Shown: positions 25,350-33,087 of the stretch, piece by piece
Layout: every line of letters begins with the position of its first letter
How positions within the stretch are numbered: the first letter of the stretch is position 1
Source of the DNA: a virus
DNA length: 64,000 nt
Virus record (IMG/VR): IMGVR_UViG_3300027969_000039
Span: 124,001-188,000 of that record
Strand: one strand, 5' to 3'
Program-made: the position numbers and the translations under genes
Notes under the pieces: generated by a model
Told to the model about the DNA's origin: nothing
The model's input: the letters and a program-made list of their open reading frames with translations, nothing else
The model's database searches: none

Positions 25350-26030
25350 TTATTTTCCGTCGAATTTTTTACGCAACATAGTTGCGGCAACATCGCTTTC
25401 AGTATCCCAGCGCAAAGTAACTGCTACTTCTTGTGGGCCAATCTTTTCTTGCTTGACCACACGGAAACCACGCAAGATACCTTGTGCATTTACTGCAATG
25501 TTATCAGTAAGATTGTGTGCAGTGTCGTTGTAGTTGTTACGTTCCATGAAGTTGGTAGACTTATCGGCTGCATCTTCTTGCTTAGCCTTCAACACTTCTT
25601 CATCACTCAGTGCTACAGTATCGCCGCTAGGAGCACGTTGTTTCATCTTGTCCATTGCTTGCTCAATGTTCTTAGCAATAGTACGATTTACACGGCTGCT
25701 GCTAACATCTTCATTGATGAAGTGCCGAACATTAGCACGGGCTTTGTCGCCTGCACGAATCAATGCTACACGGACATTGTTCTCAGTATTACCATTGGTA
25801 GCAGCAGTACCTACAGCCTCGATAGCCGTAATGTCACAATTTTTCTTGCTAGTGAACCAGCTGCATTCAGATTCAATTGTAATTGCCTCTGCTTTAAAAC
25901 TAGTAGCCAATTTCTGAGAACGAATCGGCTCAATTTTATTATCAGCGGCCTCATCTTTTTTACCAGATGATGCACATCCGACAAGGGCCACAGCAAATGC
26001 TAACGCAGTAAGTTTAAGTTTCATTTTCAT
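25350..26030 (-). CDS. LPP20-like outer-membrane lipoprotein
   Basis: The 226-residue protein has a lipoprotein signal with lipobox LVGC|AS (Cys at about 19), followed by a charged linker and a mature domain with AEAITIESECSWFTSKKNCD and a conserved VxVALIRAGDKARANVRHFI region typical of LPP20-like envelope lipoproteins. Start ATG 26030 follows GGAG. A sigma70-like promoter (26061-26089) drives it and the gene at 24361-25347. Its presence suggests remodelling or receptor masking of the host envelope; this is inferred. Confidence 0.7.
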   Translation of the reverse strand: MKMKLKLTALAFAVALVGCASSGKKDEAADNKIEPIRSQKLATSFKAEAITIESECSWFTSKKNCDITAIEAVGTAATNGNTENNVRVALIRAGDKARANVRHFINEDVSSSRVNRTIAKNIEQAMDKMKQRAPSGDTVALSDEEVLKAKQEDAADKSTNFMERNNYNDTAHNLTDNIAVNAQGILRGFRVVKQEKIGPQEVAVTLRWDTESDVAATMLRKKFDGK

Positions 26031-26060
26031 TGGATTTCTCCAGTAGTTAAAGATATATGT

Positions 26061-26089
26061 ATTGTATACTAGAATGGATTAAAGTTCAA
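26061..26089 (-). promoter_or_regulatory. Sigma70-like promoter of the lipoprotein pair
   Basis: On the minus strand TTGAAC (26089-26084) and TACAAT (26066-26061) with a 17-base spacer, about 30 bases before ATG 26030. Confidence 0.6.
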
Positions 26090-27609
26090 GAGTTTTTGGT
26101 CAAATAATCTTCAATTTGTTGTTTCTCTATTTCGGACAACAATTCAATGTCATATTCACCTTCTTCAATCTTTTGAACCAAATACTTAATGTATTCTTGG
26201 TCGTGTAGATAGGTATTGGATTGGTCCTTGTTGACCATAATCCATCTTGCGCCGTCAAATTTGTAAACCTTATTTGGTAAGGAATCTACCCGAACAAAGG
26301 TGTCACCTTTGCCAGCTATAGTTGGAAACGATGTTCCAAAATTTGTTTTAGTTTGTTTACCCGAATCTGCAACTAATTTTAATATATCTGGGCGCATGCC
26401 AGTCAATACATCTTTGTGCATATGCTTGTTGTCAAACATTACATAACCACCATCTAATTCTTGGTATGGAATAGTATTAGATTCTATCACTTCTGGCAAT
26501 TCAACTATCTTGATAGGTTCTTCAATTACAACCGGCTCTATATCTTGCAGATAAGGACTATCAAAAACATCACACTCTTTATTTGGGCAGAATGGACCGA
26601 TGCCAGGAGCATCAACTAATGGGGTGCCACACTTATAGCAAGGCTCTAATATAGGGTCACTTGGTTCACTCTTGTAGACTTGGATAGGTACGGGTTCTAT
26701 TCCAGGTGGTGTTTGACTACCAGCCGGTGTAAACAAGTATGGATGGTCATTGATATCAAATTCTTCTATAGGTTCTTCTTCTATAGGTTCTTCTATAGGT
26801 TCTTCTATGACTTCTTCTATGACTTCTTCTATGGGTTCTTCATCGTCCCAGTCTTTACTCTGATTAGCAGCTAATACTAACATCAACGCTAATGGATCAA
26901 ACACGATAACAAGCAAGATGATGACCCAGCGTACTGCTTTTTCTAAGATGTTTTGATCAGGGTTATCTCCATATATCAGTGCAGCGATATACTTGATAGG
27001 ACCTACTTCAGCCTCTACTTTACGCAATTGACTAGCAATAGGTGCCCGTTCTTCATTGAATGTTTTAATTGCAGACTGTGACGCAGCGATATCACGCTGT
27101 AATGCTACTCTTTCCTTTGCTTGATTACGGCGAATCTGTACTGCTTTCTCAGCACCTTTATCCGTATCAGTACGACTCAACATCTGGTCTACTTGAGCAT
27201 CCATCTGTTGTAATGCTTTTTTACTTGTCTCTATGTTATCACGTTCGGTCTTTATTTTCTCATCAAGCAATGATACTTGGGCACCGATATCACCTGTGCC
27301 GATACCTTGATCAATGTGTGCTTTGCTTAAGAAACCAAAGATACCCATGCTTGTAATCAATGCAATAGCCATTACAGCAGGCACTAAGTATAGTTTGAGT
27401 AGTAATCCAGCACGATGCCAATACTTACGCAACCAAACAGTTGTGGTAATCTTAGCGAGTTCAAGTACTGAACCCATGATGATAACTGGAACTACTGCTC
27501 CAGCAAAGATAGTAGTCAACCCGATAATACTATACCATGCGGCGATAGTACTAACTGTTAATGCTACTAATAAGGTGAAATTGGAAAAACTGAAAATTCT
27601 TTTGAGCAT
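26086..27609 (-). CDS. Multi-pass membrane protein with coiled coil, Glu-rich repeats and Zn-ribbon
   Basis: The 507-residue protein has three N-terminal membrane helices (about 8-28, 33-52, 72-94), a coiled coil (about 110-200), a fourth helix (about 225-248), an acidic repeat tract of EEPIEE units (about 255-285), a CYKCG...CPNKEC zinc-ribbon-like pair (about 324-346) and a C-terminal domain with FGTSFPTIAGKGDTFVRVDS followed by a KVYKFDGARWIMVNK phrase. Similar proteins occur in T4-like aquatic phages with unknown function. A CTAAATA box ends five bases before the ATG with no ribosome site. Confidence 0.75.
   Translation of the reverse strand: MLKRIFSFSNFTLLVALTVSTIAAWYSIIGLTTIFAGAVVPVIIMGSVLELAKITTTVWLRKYWHRAGLLLKLYLVPAVMAIALITSMGIFGFLSKAHIDQGIGTGDIGAQVSLLDEKIKTERDNIETSKKALQQMDAQVDQMLSRTDTDKGAEKAVQIRRNQAKERVALQRDIAASQSAIKTFNEERAPIASQLRKVEAEVGPIKYIAALIYGDNPDQNILEKAVRWVIILLVIVFDPLALMLVLAANQSKDWDDEEPIEEVIEEVIEEPIEEPIEEEPIEEFDINDHPYLFTPAGSQTPPGIEPVPIQVYKSEPSDPILEPCYKCGTPLVDAPGIGPFCPNKECDVFDSPYLQDIEPVVIEEPIKIVELPEVIESNTIPYQELDGGYVMFDNKHMHKDVLTGMRPDILKLVADSGKQTKTNFGTSFPTIAGKGDTFVRVDSLPNKVYKFDGARWIMVNKDQSNTYLHDQEYIKYLVQKIEEGEYDIELLSEIEKQQIEDYLTKNS
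26764..26850. repeat. Short tandem repeat encoding EEPIEE/EEVIEE
   Basis: Units of 12-15 bases built on TTCTTCTATAGG and TTCTTCTATGAC are repeated about seven times in the coding strand complement, giving the acidic Pro/Ile repeat of the membrane protein. Copy number may vary by slippage. Confidence 0.8.
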
Positions 27610-27613
27610 TGTT

Positions 27614-27620
27614 TATTTAG
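27614..27620 (-). promoter_or_regulatory. CTAAATA box 5 bases before a start codon
   Basis: CTAAATA on the minus strand ends at 27614; the ATG of the 507-residue membrane protein begins at 27609. No ribosome site lies between. Confidence 0.5.
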
Positions 27621-27643
27621 TCTGAAACAGACTACCTAAATAG

Positions 27644-27841
27644 TCATTCAAATAGCTGACCGTAGATATCAATGAATTGTTCTAAATTTAATACTAACTT
27701 TTGTGGAATGCCTGGACCTTGATAAGCCAAGTAAGTAACACTAGCACCACCGCGGTGTTCATCTTGTTCTCTTACTTGTATTATCTCCATGCGATTGCCA
27801 TCCTCAAAGGTATATGATCTACCTACTAATGGATGTGTCAT
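27644..27841 (-). CDS. Hypothetical phage protein, 65 residues
   Basis: A small strand-rich protein (MTHPLVGRSYTFEDGNRMEI, VTYLAYQGPGIPQKLVLNLE) of a type common in large phages, function unknown. It is coupled by ATGA overlap to the gene upstream. Confidence 0.65.
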   Translation of the reverse strand: MTHPLVGRSYTFEDGNRMEIIQVREQDEHRGGASVTYLAYQGPGIPQKLVLNLEQFIDIYGQLFE

Positions 27842-28065
27842 ATTATATGACCAGTAACTTGATAGATTAGTTGATCCAATTCTGTTTGATAATCGTGATT
27901 ACCTTGTCTACGCTTCAACCAGATTTTTTCTAACAATTCTTTACCTTGAAAATCTTCTTCCATTGGCAACGAACTGCGACTGGCTAATTCGTCAAGTAAA
28001 TCTTCGGTTTCAAAGTCACTCAAATCAACATCAACTTCTACTTCGGTATAAACTGTTTTGTACAT
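27838..28065 (-). CDS. Hypothetical acidic protein, 75 residues
   Basis: The product (MYKTVYTEVEVDVDLSDFET...) is acidic and resembles small T4-like phage proteins with an LSDFETEDLLDEL helix. No function recognised. It lies two bases after the upstream stop and overlaps the downstream start. Confidence 0.65.
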   Translation of the reverse strand: MYKTVYTEVEVDVDLSDFETEDLLDELASRSSLPMEEDFQGKELLEKIWLKRRQGNHDYQTELDQLIYQVTGHII

Positions 28066-28067
28066 GA

Positions 28068-28601
28068 TTATGCCTCAGTTGATTCTTCATCTTCTGCACT
28101 AGTCCATGGCCATCGCGCTTTAGTTTCAGCATCTTTCTTTTCTTGTTCGACTCCAACTTCGGTCAATTCAGTAGCACTATCACACATTGGACAAATCTTA
28201 ATGGCTTCATCTAACTCAACACCATTATCATCTTCCCATTTCCATTCTGCATCAAATTTTGAACCAGTCCATTTGCATTTAGTACATTTGTGGGTGATAG
28301 GTGATACATAATCTTCATGCACTTCCCATTCTTCTAAACTATAGGTAACTTCATATCCGCCCTTGCGGTCAGTCCACCAATCATCTTCATTGAGATAATC
28401 CCAATCAATATCTACATCATTGTCATAGGCATCACCTAGAATAGTATCAATATCTTCTTCACCTGATTCTAGTTCAGCAAGTTTTGCCTCAATCTCATCT
28501 TCATCCAATTCAGGATAAATCTCACTCAATAGATCGGTGTCTATCTCTAGACCATATCGTTTCTCTACTTGATGCCATTCGCTCTTAACAACTGATACCA
28601 T
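28068..28601 (-). CDS. Acidic protein with zinc-ribbon-like motif
   Basis: The 177-residue protein is rich in Asp/Glu (DEDEIEAKLAELESGEEDID) and in its second half has HKCTKCKWTG ... ICPMCDS, a CxxC pair set about 36 residues apart typical of a zinc ribbon. It follows the small gene at 28605-28781 by three bases. Function unknown; possibly nucleic-acid or protein binding. Confidence 0.7.
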   Translation of the reverse strand: MVSVVKSEWHQVEKRYGLEIDTDLLSEIYPELDEDEIEAKLAELESGEEDIDTILGDAYDNDVDIDWDYLNEDDWWTDRKGGYEVTYSLEEWEVHEDYVSPITHKCTKCKWTGSKFDAEWKWEDDNGVELDEAIKICPMCDSATELTEVGVEQEKKDAETKARWPWTSAEDEESTEA

Positions 28602-28604
28602 GAT

Positions 28605-28781
28605 TTACTCCACAGAACGTAAAATTTTCTCACTATAAACATGCAACACGCCGCGGTCATCTTCAACGACCAAACGAATTGCGCCACTTAGTTTAGCAAA
28701 GACTGCTACAACATGACCTACAAAGGTATAGTCACCGCCGACCTTTTCTACCTTATCACCTACTTTAAATTGTGCTTCCAT
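28605..28781 (-). CDS. Small conserved phage protein (KOW-like), 58 residues
   Basis: From ATG 28781 the frame encodes MEAQFKVGDKVEKVGGDYTF then GHVVAVFAKLSGAIRLVVED and DRGVLHVYSEKILR. This pattern, a small beta-barrel like a KOW or SH3-type domain, recurs in many large phages and bacteria with unknown function. AGGAG before the ATG lies in the loop of a small hairpin (28784-28800). Confidence 0.8.
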   Translation of the reverse strand: MEAQFKVGDKVEKVGGDYTFVGHVVAVFAKLSGAIRLVVEDDRGVLHVYSEKILRSVE

Positions 28782-28783
28782 AT

Positions 28784-28800
28784 CTTAACTCCTGGTTAAG
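28784..28800 (-). promoter_or_regulatory. Hairpin presenting the ribosome site
   Basis: On the minus strand CTTAAC and GTTAAG can pair, leaving CAGGA in the loop, so most of the AGGAG site of the 58-residue gene is in a loop just before ATATG. An extended -10 (TGATATAAT at 28805-28813) lies upstream. Confidence 0.45.
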
Positions 28801-28810
28801 ATATATTATA

Positions 28811-30145
28811 TCACTTATCGTCTCGGAAGCGAAGGAATCTGGGAAAACGTAAACTGTAAGTTCCGTCTTTATTTTGTGTTATGGTATCACACAAGATTTC
28901 AGCAGTACGACCAATGACCATATCACTATTATCCCAATAGTCAGTTCTATCACTGTCAGTAAACCCGCTACCAACATTGACTGAAATATCGAACCCAAGG
29001 TCGACGCCGGCGCAAACAAGAGCTCCAAGTCGTCCTTTATTCTTACCAGTGCCTTCTTCAACATCAATAACCTCCAAGTCTACAGTAACGGTGGGTTTCC
29101 ATTTCATCCAAGCGGTAGTACGCTTGCATTCATAGAATGCGTCTAGGTCTTTAATCATAATACCTTCGAACCCATCTGCTACATTCTCTCTAGCATAGCG
29201 TTCAAGTTGATTGCGGCCTGCAGCAGTATCTAAATTGACTTTGATATGAGGCAAGTAATCAACATTGGGCATGAGTTCAATTACTTCTTTCATCTTATCT
29301 AATACTTTAAGTCTCTTAGTAAGAGGTTCTTCCCAACGACCTTTAAAGAATTCTTCTAATGGAATAATATCAAAGATATTAAATATGCTATCATCTGCTT
29401 TTACATCAGATTTTCTACGTGCTTGGCGCATTAGTTCTTGGAATGATGCTCCAATTACTTCTCCATCGAGTACAAAACCTTTCTTCAATAGCCTAGAATT
29501 TGTTTTCAACAATAAAGAATAATTAGTAGTAATCTGTTCTTCAATCAGTTTGAAATTTTCAAACTCTTTGCCATTGCGACTATAACATATAACTGCACAT
29601 CCACCTGTATCATTTGGTGTTACTGTCATCAATACACGTACACCATCTAATTTAGGTTCAAGCCGTTTGATACCTTGCATCTCGGGTCTATCTTCACTAG
29701 TGGTTGCTAGTTGACAACCAAATATTGGTATCTCAAATTCAGTACCTTTGCATATTTTGTTAATTGTTTTTTCACTTATACCTGCACGAAGGTCTCTACG
29801 AATGATAGGTGCAACAAATCCATTCCATTCTTCACTATCAAATTTCCATGCCATTTGATGTACTGCTGTAATTGCTGCATTACCTGACAATTCACGCAAA
29901 CTTAATTTGTACAACAAATCGCCAAATTCATCCCAAGGATTAGGGCAATGATTAACCCCTTTAGATTCTGGTACATCACGTACACCGAATGTTACATACG
30001 GATTATAACAGGCCTTTGCAAAGGTAAGGAAATTAATAGCACTTTCATTGCCTAGGACACTTGCGTCTAACGCTTCTTTGATGACCTCTTCCTTATGAAT
30101 TCGGCTATCACTTTCATTCAACTTAGATATCCAACTAACTGACAT
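28811..30145 (-). CDS. ATP-dependent DNA ligase
   Basis: The 444-residue protein has the ligase motifs in order: PKLDGVRV (motif I, adenylated Lys at about 188), FVLDGEVIG (III), ADGFEGIMIKD (IV, EGxMxK) and AWMKWKP (V). It would seal nicks during replication, like T4 gp30. The N-terminal region resembles the DNA-binding domain of phage ligases. Ribosome site GGAG before ATG 30145; an ATAAATA box lies at 30172-30178 on the minus strand. Confidence 0.92.
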   Translation of the reverse strand: MSVSWISKLNESDSRIHKEEVIKEALDASVLGNESAINFLTFAKACYNPYVTFGVRDVPESKGVNHCPNPWDEFGDLLYKLSLRELSGNAAITAVHQMAWKFDSEEWNGFVAPIIRRDLRAGISEKTINKICKGTEFEIPIFGCQLATTSEDRPEMQGIKRLEPKLDGVRVLMTVTPNDTGGCAVICYSRNGKEFENFKLIEEQITTNYSLLLKTNSRLLKKGFVLDGEVIGASFQELMRQARRKSDVKADDSIFNIFDIIPLEEFFKGRWEEPLTKRLKVLDKMKEVIELMPNVDYLPHIKVNLDTAAGRNQLERYARENVADGFEGIMIKDLDAFYECKRTTAWMKWKPTVTVDLEVIDVEEGTGKNKGRLGALVCAGVDLGFDISVNVGSGFTDSDRTDYWDNSDMVIGRTAEILCDTITQNKDGTYSLRFPRFLRFRDDK

Positions 30146-30191
30146 GGTTTCTCCTATATATACTCACATTATATTTATTCAGAAATTGTTT

Positions 30192-30401
30192 CTACGATTT
30201 TTTGTTAGTGACTGTTTCGGCTTTAATGCGACATTCATCTACTACTTCCTCAGGAATATCCTCATATTCATCTAGTTCAGAACATTTATATTCAATTATC
30301 ACACTGTCTGGATCCTCAGGCGCCATGCATTCTGGATCAACTTTGATCCAGCACATTATTACTGCTACTCCTAGCACACCTATGATAACATTTTTAATCA
30401 T
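30192..30401 (-). CDS. Small membrane or secreted protein, 69 residues
   Basis: One N-terminal hydrophobic helix (about 2-18) leads into an acidic, Cys-containing domain (three Cys at about 25, 40 and 57). It may be inner-membrane anchored with an acidic periplasmic tail. It overlaps the upstream gene by eight bases. No family recognised. Confidence 0.6.
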   Translation of the reverse strand: MIKNVIIGVLGVAVIMCWIKVDPECMAPEDPDSVIIEYKCSELDEYEDIPEEVVDECRIKAETVTNKKS

Positions 30402-30747
30402 TTGGCACCAAACTTAGTTTTTCTTCTTTTAAGATTCTGACCATTTGAATATTGCGTTCATCTTGTTCTTTGCGTTCACGCTTTTTGTCAAGGTTCCTAT
30501 CAGTGTTCATGCGGTCGTATTCTCGTGCCCACAATACACCTTGCATCCACTGACCAGCCCCTTCAAGTGAACCAGCAAACAATACTGCATCACGGGTATA
30601 GATGGGCAATGCGTCATTGTCTTTTGGGATTAATGCCACATTGTCACCGTAACGGGCATCATGCTTATAGGGAGCCAACTTCATGCCCAGCAAGTCCGCC
30701 CGTTGTTCAATTGAACGAATTTGTGTGATTATGTTCCATCCACTCAT
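30394..30747 (-). CDS. Hypothetical protein, 117 residues
   Basis: The product (MSGWNIITQIRSIEQRADLL, RYGDNVALIPKDNDALPIYT) ends in a charged helix (REYDRMNTDRNLDKKRERKE). The pattern is common in large phages without a known role. It follows the upstream stop by one base. Confidence 0.65.
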   Translation of the reverse strand: MSGWNIITQIRSIEQRADLLGMKLAPYKHDARYGDNVALIPKDNDALPIYTRDAVLFAGSLEGAGQWMQGVLWAREYDRMNTDRNLDKKRERKEQDERNIQMVRILKEEKLSLVPND

Positions 30748-30748
30748 A

Positions 30749-31108
30749 TTATGCCTTTAATTCTTCCCAGATTAATAGTTTTTCCATCATGTCAACAAAC
30801 TTGGTTCTGCGGTTGTCAACATCATGCAACCAACATTCTACTAGTTTTTCATGTCCCCAACTATTTTTAGGAACTATTGGTTCAAGAGTCAACCATTGTA
30901 CAATCTCATAGATAACATGCTTGTTAGCATAGTCTGCACTTCTAACTGCACCGTATAGTTCGTTAGTAAGAATGCTCGTAAGGAACCCGCCCGGTTCCCA
31001 ACCTCTGAGGAAATAATTATCCAATGCTTCCACAGTATGTTGAGGAATAGACAATTCGCCTAATAGGCGCTTAGTTTCTTCCCCGGGAAACAATGTTAGT
31101 TTAGCCAT
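30749..31108 (-). CDS. Hypothetical phage protein, 119 residues
   Basis: The start at 31108 (MAKLTLFPGEETKRLLG) follows GGTAAG, and avoids overlap with the small gene upstream. The phrase GWEPGGFLTSILTNELYGAV followed by ADYANKHVIYEIVQWL recurs in small proteins of many phages. Function unknown. Confidence 0.65.
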   Translation of the reverse strand: MAKLTLFPGEETKRLLGELSIPQHTVEALDNYFLRGWEPGGFLTSILTNELYGAVRSADYANKHVIYEIVQWLTLEPIVPKNSWGHEKLVECWLHDVDNRRTKFVDMMEKLLIWEELKA

Positions 31109-31121
31109 GCTTACCAAAACA

Positions 31122-31253
31122 TTACTGATTAGCCTGCTCGTGTGCAACAGCTTTTATTTGATTCACACCACTATCTAGCATTCTAGCTATAGGTGCTACA
31201 CCTGTAGTAGATACTACGATACCAACTACCGCGCCTAAAAGAAAATTCATCAT
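31122..31253 (-). CDS. Small membrane protein, 43 residues
   Basis: From ATG 31253 to TAA 31122 the frame encodes MMNFLLGAVVGIVVSTTGVA then a short charged tail (PIARMLDSGVNQIKAVAHEQ). It has one membrane helix and sits between the small lipoprotein gene and 30749-31108 with tight spacing. Function unknown. Confidence 0.6.
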   Translation of the reverse strand: MMNFLLGAVVGIVVSTTGVAPIARMLDSGVNQIKAVAHEQANQ

Positions 31254-31254
31254 G

Positions 31255-31377
31255 TTATTTGCTCCGAATCCATTCGCCTGCTTTAGTCAAGTCTGACCCA
31301 GCACCACTGACTGCACCACCAACAGTACCACATGCGGTAAGCATACTTAACAAGAATGCAATAACAATAACTTTCAT
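31255..31377 (-). CDS. Entericidin-like small lipoprotein, 40 residues
   Basis: The frame from ATG 31377 encodes MKVIVIAFLLSMLTACGTVG followed by GAVSGAGSDLTKAGEWIRSK. The lipobox LTAC predicts lipidation at Cys16, and the Gly-rich mature peptide strongly resembles bacterial entericidin A/B lipoproteins. GGAG lies before the ATG. Alternatives are an outer-membrane spanin subunit or an envelope-stress peptide. It pairs with the 43-residue membrane protein immediately downstream. Confidence 0.7.
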   Translation of the reverse strand: MKVIVIAFLLSMLTACGTVGGAVSGAGSDLTKAGEWIRSK

Positions 31378-31407
31378 ATTAACTCCAAAATGATTTGAAT
31401 GCGAACA

Positions 31408-32052
31408 TTATACTACAGAAAGGACTTTTACCCTATTTAATTGGGTAACATTGTCACGGTGAACTTTGACAGTACCATAAAGGTCATACATCTTGCCCAC
31501 TTCTAATGGTTGTTTGAATGCAAAGAATAGAACCTGATCATCACTAGTGATACCAGTGATGTAGTTTGTGTTCCAATTTTGCGAATAGAAAGATTTGAGT
31601 ACCTCAATCGTAGGGGATACTTTGTTACCCACAACGCTAATGTACCCGCCCTTAGCGAAACTGATACGCTGATCCACAGTCTGGCGTTTCATGCCGCGCT
31701 CGTAGCCTGAGGGCAAACTAGTGATTACTGCAAGGTCGTAATTGGTATCAATGATTTCACGATTGGCAAGTAGCATTGCAGTGTTGTCAAATTCAGACAA
31801 CTTAATACCTTTAAGAATTTTGAATGTAAATCCTTGATAGAATTTGCGAACCAATTTACCTTGTTCACGATCCTCGTCGGTGATTTGAGTAGTGTCGGCA
31901 AGAAATTTTGTTACCAAATTGCGGTTTGTTTGCCCTGCAGGAGCATCTTCACTAACCTTGATGTAGCCTTGATTCAATCGTTGTGCCTGGCAAGCAGCGG
32001 CCCAAACATCATCGGCAGCAAGATTGAGGGGTACAGGTTTTTTATAAGCCAT
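31408..32052 (-). CDS. Conserved phage protein, 214 residues, possible OB fold
   Basis: The protein (MAYKKPVPLNLAADDVWAAA...) ends in strand-rich phrases (VLFFAFKQPLEVGKMYDLYG, TVKVHRDNVTQLNRVKV) that look like an OB-type barrel. Similar proteins occur in other large phages without known function; nucleic-acid binding is possible but unproven. AAGGAAT precedes the ATG. Confidence 0.65.
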   Translation of the reverse strand: MAYKKPVPLNLAADDVWAAACQAQRLNQGYIKVSEDAPAGQTNRNLVTKFLADTTQITDEDREQGKLVRKFYQGFTFKILKGIKLSEFDNTAMLLANREIIDTNYDLAVITSLPSGYERGMKRQTVDQRISFAKGGYISVVGNKVSPTIEVLKSFYSQNWNTNYITGITSDDQVLFFAFKQPLEVGKMYDLYGTVKVHRDNVTQLNRVKVLSVV

Positions 32053-32071
32053 TTTTATTCCTTAAACAGTT

Positions 32072-32407
32072 TTATACTTTACGAAACAGACGATAAGTAA
32101 CACCCTGTGCAGTCTTGCACTTTTCAAAATCTTCGTTTGCATAGCAAGTTTCTAGCATTGTTAGGCCCTTGCGATCACGCACGGTGGGCTTCTCTACTTT
32201 GACGCTGATAAATGTTTTGCGAAATTCAATATAAACTCTATCAGCACTATAGACCATTTCTAGGCCCAATTTGACTTGTTCAGCACGAATTTTTTGGATT
32301 TCAGTAAACAAAGAACTGTTCACTATACTACGCATTCTTGCATCACGTTCAGCAAACCACGCAAAATTGCCAGCAGATTTGTGTTTAGTTTCTTTTTCAA
32401 TCATCAT
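32072..32407 (-). CDS. Hypothetical protein, 111 residues
   Basis: Behind sigma70 cassette copy 4, with ACGGAG before two adjacent ATG codons (32407 and 32404). The basic product (KETKHKSAGNFAWFAERDAR, RVYIEFRKTFISVKVEKPTV) has no recognised domain. Confidence 0.6.
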   Translation of the reverse strand: MMIEKETKHKSAGNFAWFAERDARMRSIVNSSLFTEIQKIRAEQVKLGLEMVYSADRVYIEFRKTFISVKVEKPTVRDRKGLTMLETCYANEDFEKCKTAQGVTYRLFRKV

Positions 32408-32439
32408 ATAAACTCCGTTTGTTGACTGTCTAAGATTGT

Positions 32440-32468
32440 ATTATATACCCAAAACCATTTAATGTCAA
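32440..32468 (-). promoter_or_regulatory. Repeated sigma70 promoter cassette, copy 4
   Basis: TTGACA (32468-32463) and TATAAT (32445-32440), 17-base spacer TTAAATGGTTTTGGGTA on the minus strand, identical to copy 2 in the spacer although 15 kb away. Confidence 0.9.
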
Positions 32469-32716
32469 CCGGGAAGATTCTCTCCAGTATCAGTGTCGAT
32501 CTGTCCAGTGACAAAGGCAAAGCCTGTAGGAGTATCTGGGTAGTTGTAGAAGTGCTCACGGTTGTAAACTGCCGCATATCCATATGCCTCATCTTGGGCT
32601 GCTCCTAGATATACTTCACCTTCAACCGCGAACTCTCGCTCGCTTAGGACCTTGTAGAAATCGGGTCGGGCAGTCTCGGGATTGACCCGGTATACTTGAA
32701 CATTCCAAACGATCAT
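32465..32716 (-). CDS. Hypothetical protein, 83 residues
   Basis: ATG 32716 follows TTGGAG. The protein (MIVWNVQVYRVNPETARPDF...) is soluble with no recognised family. It is a one-gene unit between cassette copies 4 and 5; its stop codon overlaps the -35 of copy 4. Confidence 0.6.
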   Translation of the reverse strand: MIVWNVQVYRVNPETARPDFYKVLSEREFAVEGEVYLGAAQDEAYGYAAVYNREHFYNYPDTPTGFAFVTGQIDTDTGENLPG

Positions 32717-32749
32717 AATTAACTCCAATAATTGACTGTCTAAGATTGT

Positions 32750-32778
32750 ATTATATACCCAAAACCATTTATTGTCAA
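32750..32778 (-). promoter_or_regulatory. Repeated sigma70 promoter cassette, copy 5
   Basis: TTGACA (32778-32773) and TATAAT (32755-32750) with a 17-base spacer on the minus strand, nearly identical to copies 2-4. Confidence 0.9.
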
Positions 32779-32782
32779 CCGT

Positions 32783-33037
32783 TTATTTCATTAGTAGGCC
32801 CATCAGAATTAGCTTTTCCAAGTGGTCTATCGCTTTATTAATGTTGTCAACTTGAGTTTGGGTATAATCTGTACTGCGAATTCTACGACCATTTACTTCA
32901 AGTTTGCTTAGTTCGGTCACCATAACTTGAATATTATCATACATCTTTTTCAAGTCTGGATTGTAACCCATGCGGTGTAGATCAGTCTTTAGTCTATCTG
33001 ATACTTCTTGCCAATCTAGTGCTGTTTGGATTTTCAT
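32783..33037 (-). CDS. Hypothetical helical protein, 84 residues
   Basis: The start at 33037 is fixed by the promoter at 33044-33072, whose -10 lies seven bases before it; a longer frame from 33118 would run through that promoter. The product (MKIQTALDWQEVSDRLKTDL...) is helical with a Leu-rich C-terminus. No ribosome site, so probably leaderless. Confidence 0.6.
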   Translation of the reverse strand: MKIQTALDWQEVSDRLKTDLHRMGYNPDLKKMYDNIQVMVTELSKLEVNGRRIRSTDYTQTQVDNINKAIDHLEKLILMGLLMK

Positions 33038-33043
33038 ATTGTT

Positions 33044-33072
33044 ATTATAATACCTTTTGGTATTTATGTCAA
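33044..33072 (-). promoter_or_regulatory. Sigma70 promoter with palindromic spacer
   Basis: TTGACA (33072-33067), TATAAT (33049-33044), 17-base spacer. The spacer contains AATACC-TTTT-GGTATT (33049-33064), a perfect inverted repeat that could be an operator. The start codon is seven bases beyond the -10. Confidence 0.8.
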
Positions 33073-33087
33073 GGATGTTGTACAAAC

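Noticed and set aside
25320-25970. Plus-strand open frames opposite the lipoprotein pair
   Set aside because: Antisense shadows of codon-biased genes with clear signal peptides on the other strand.
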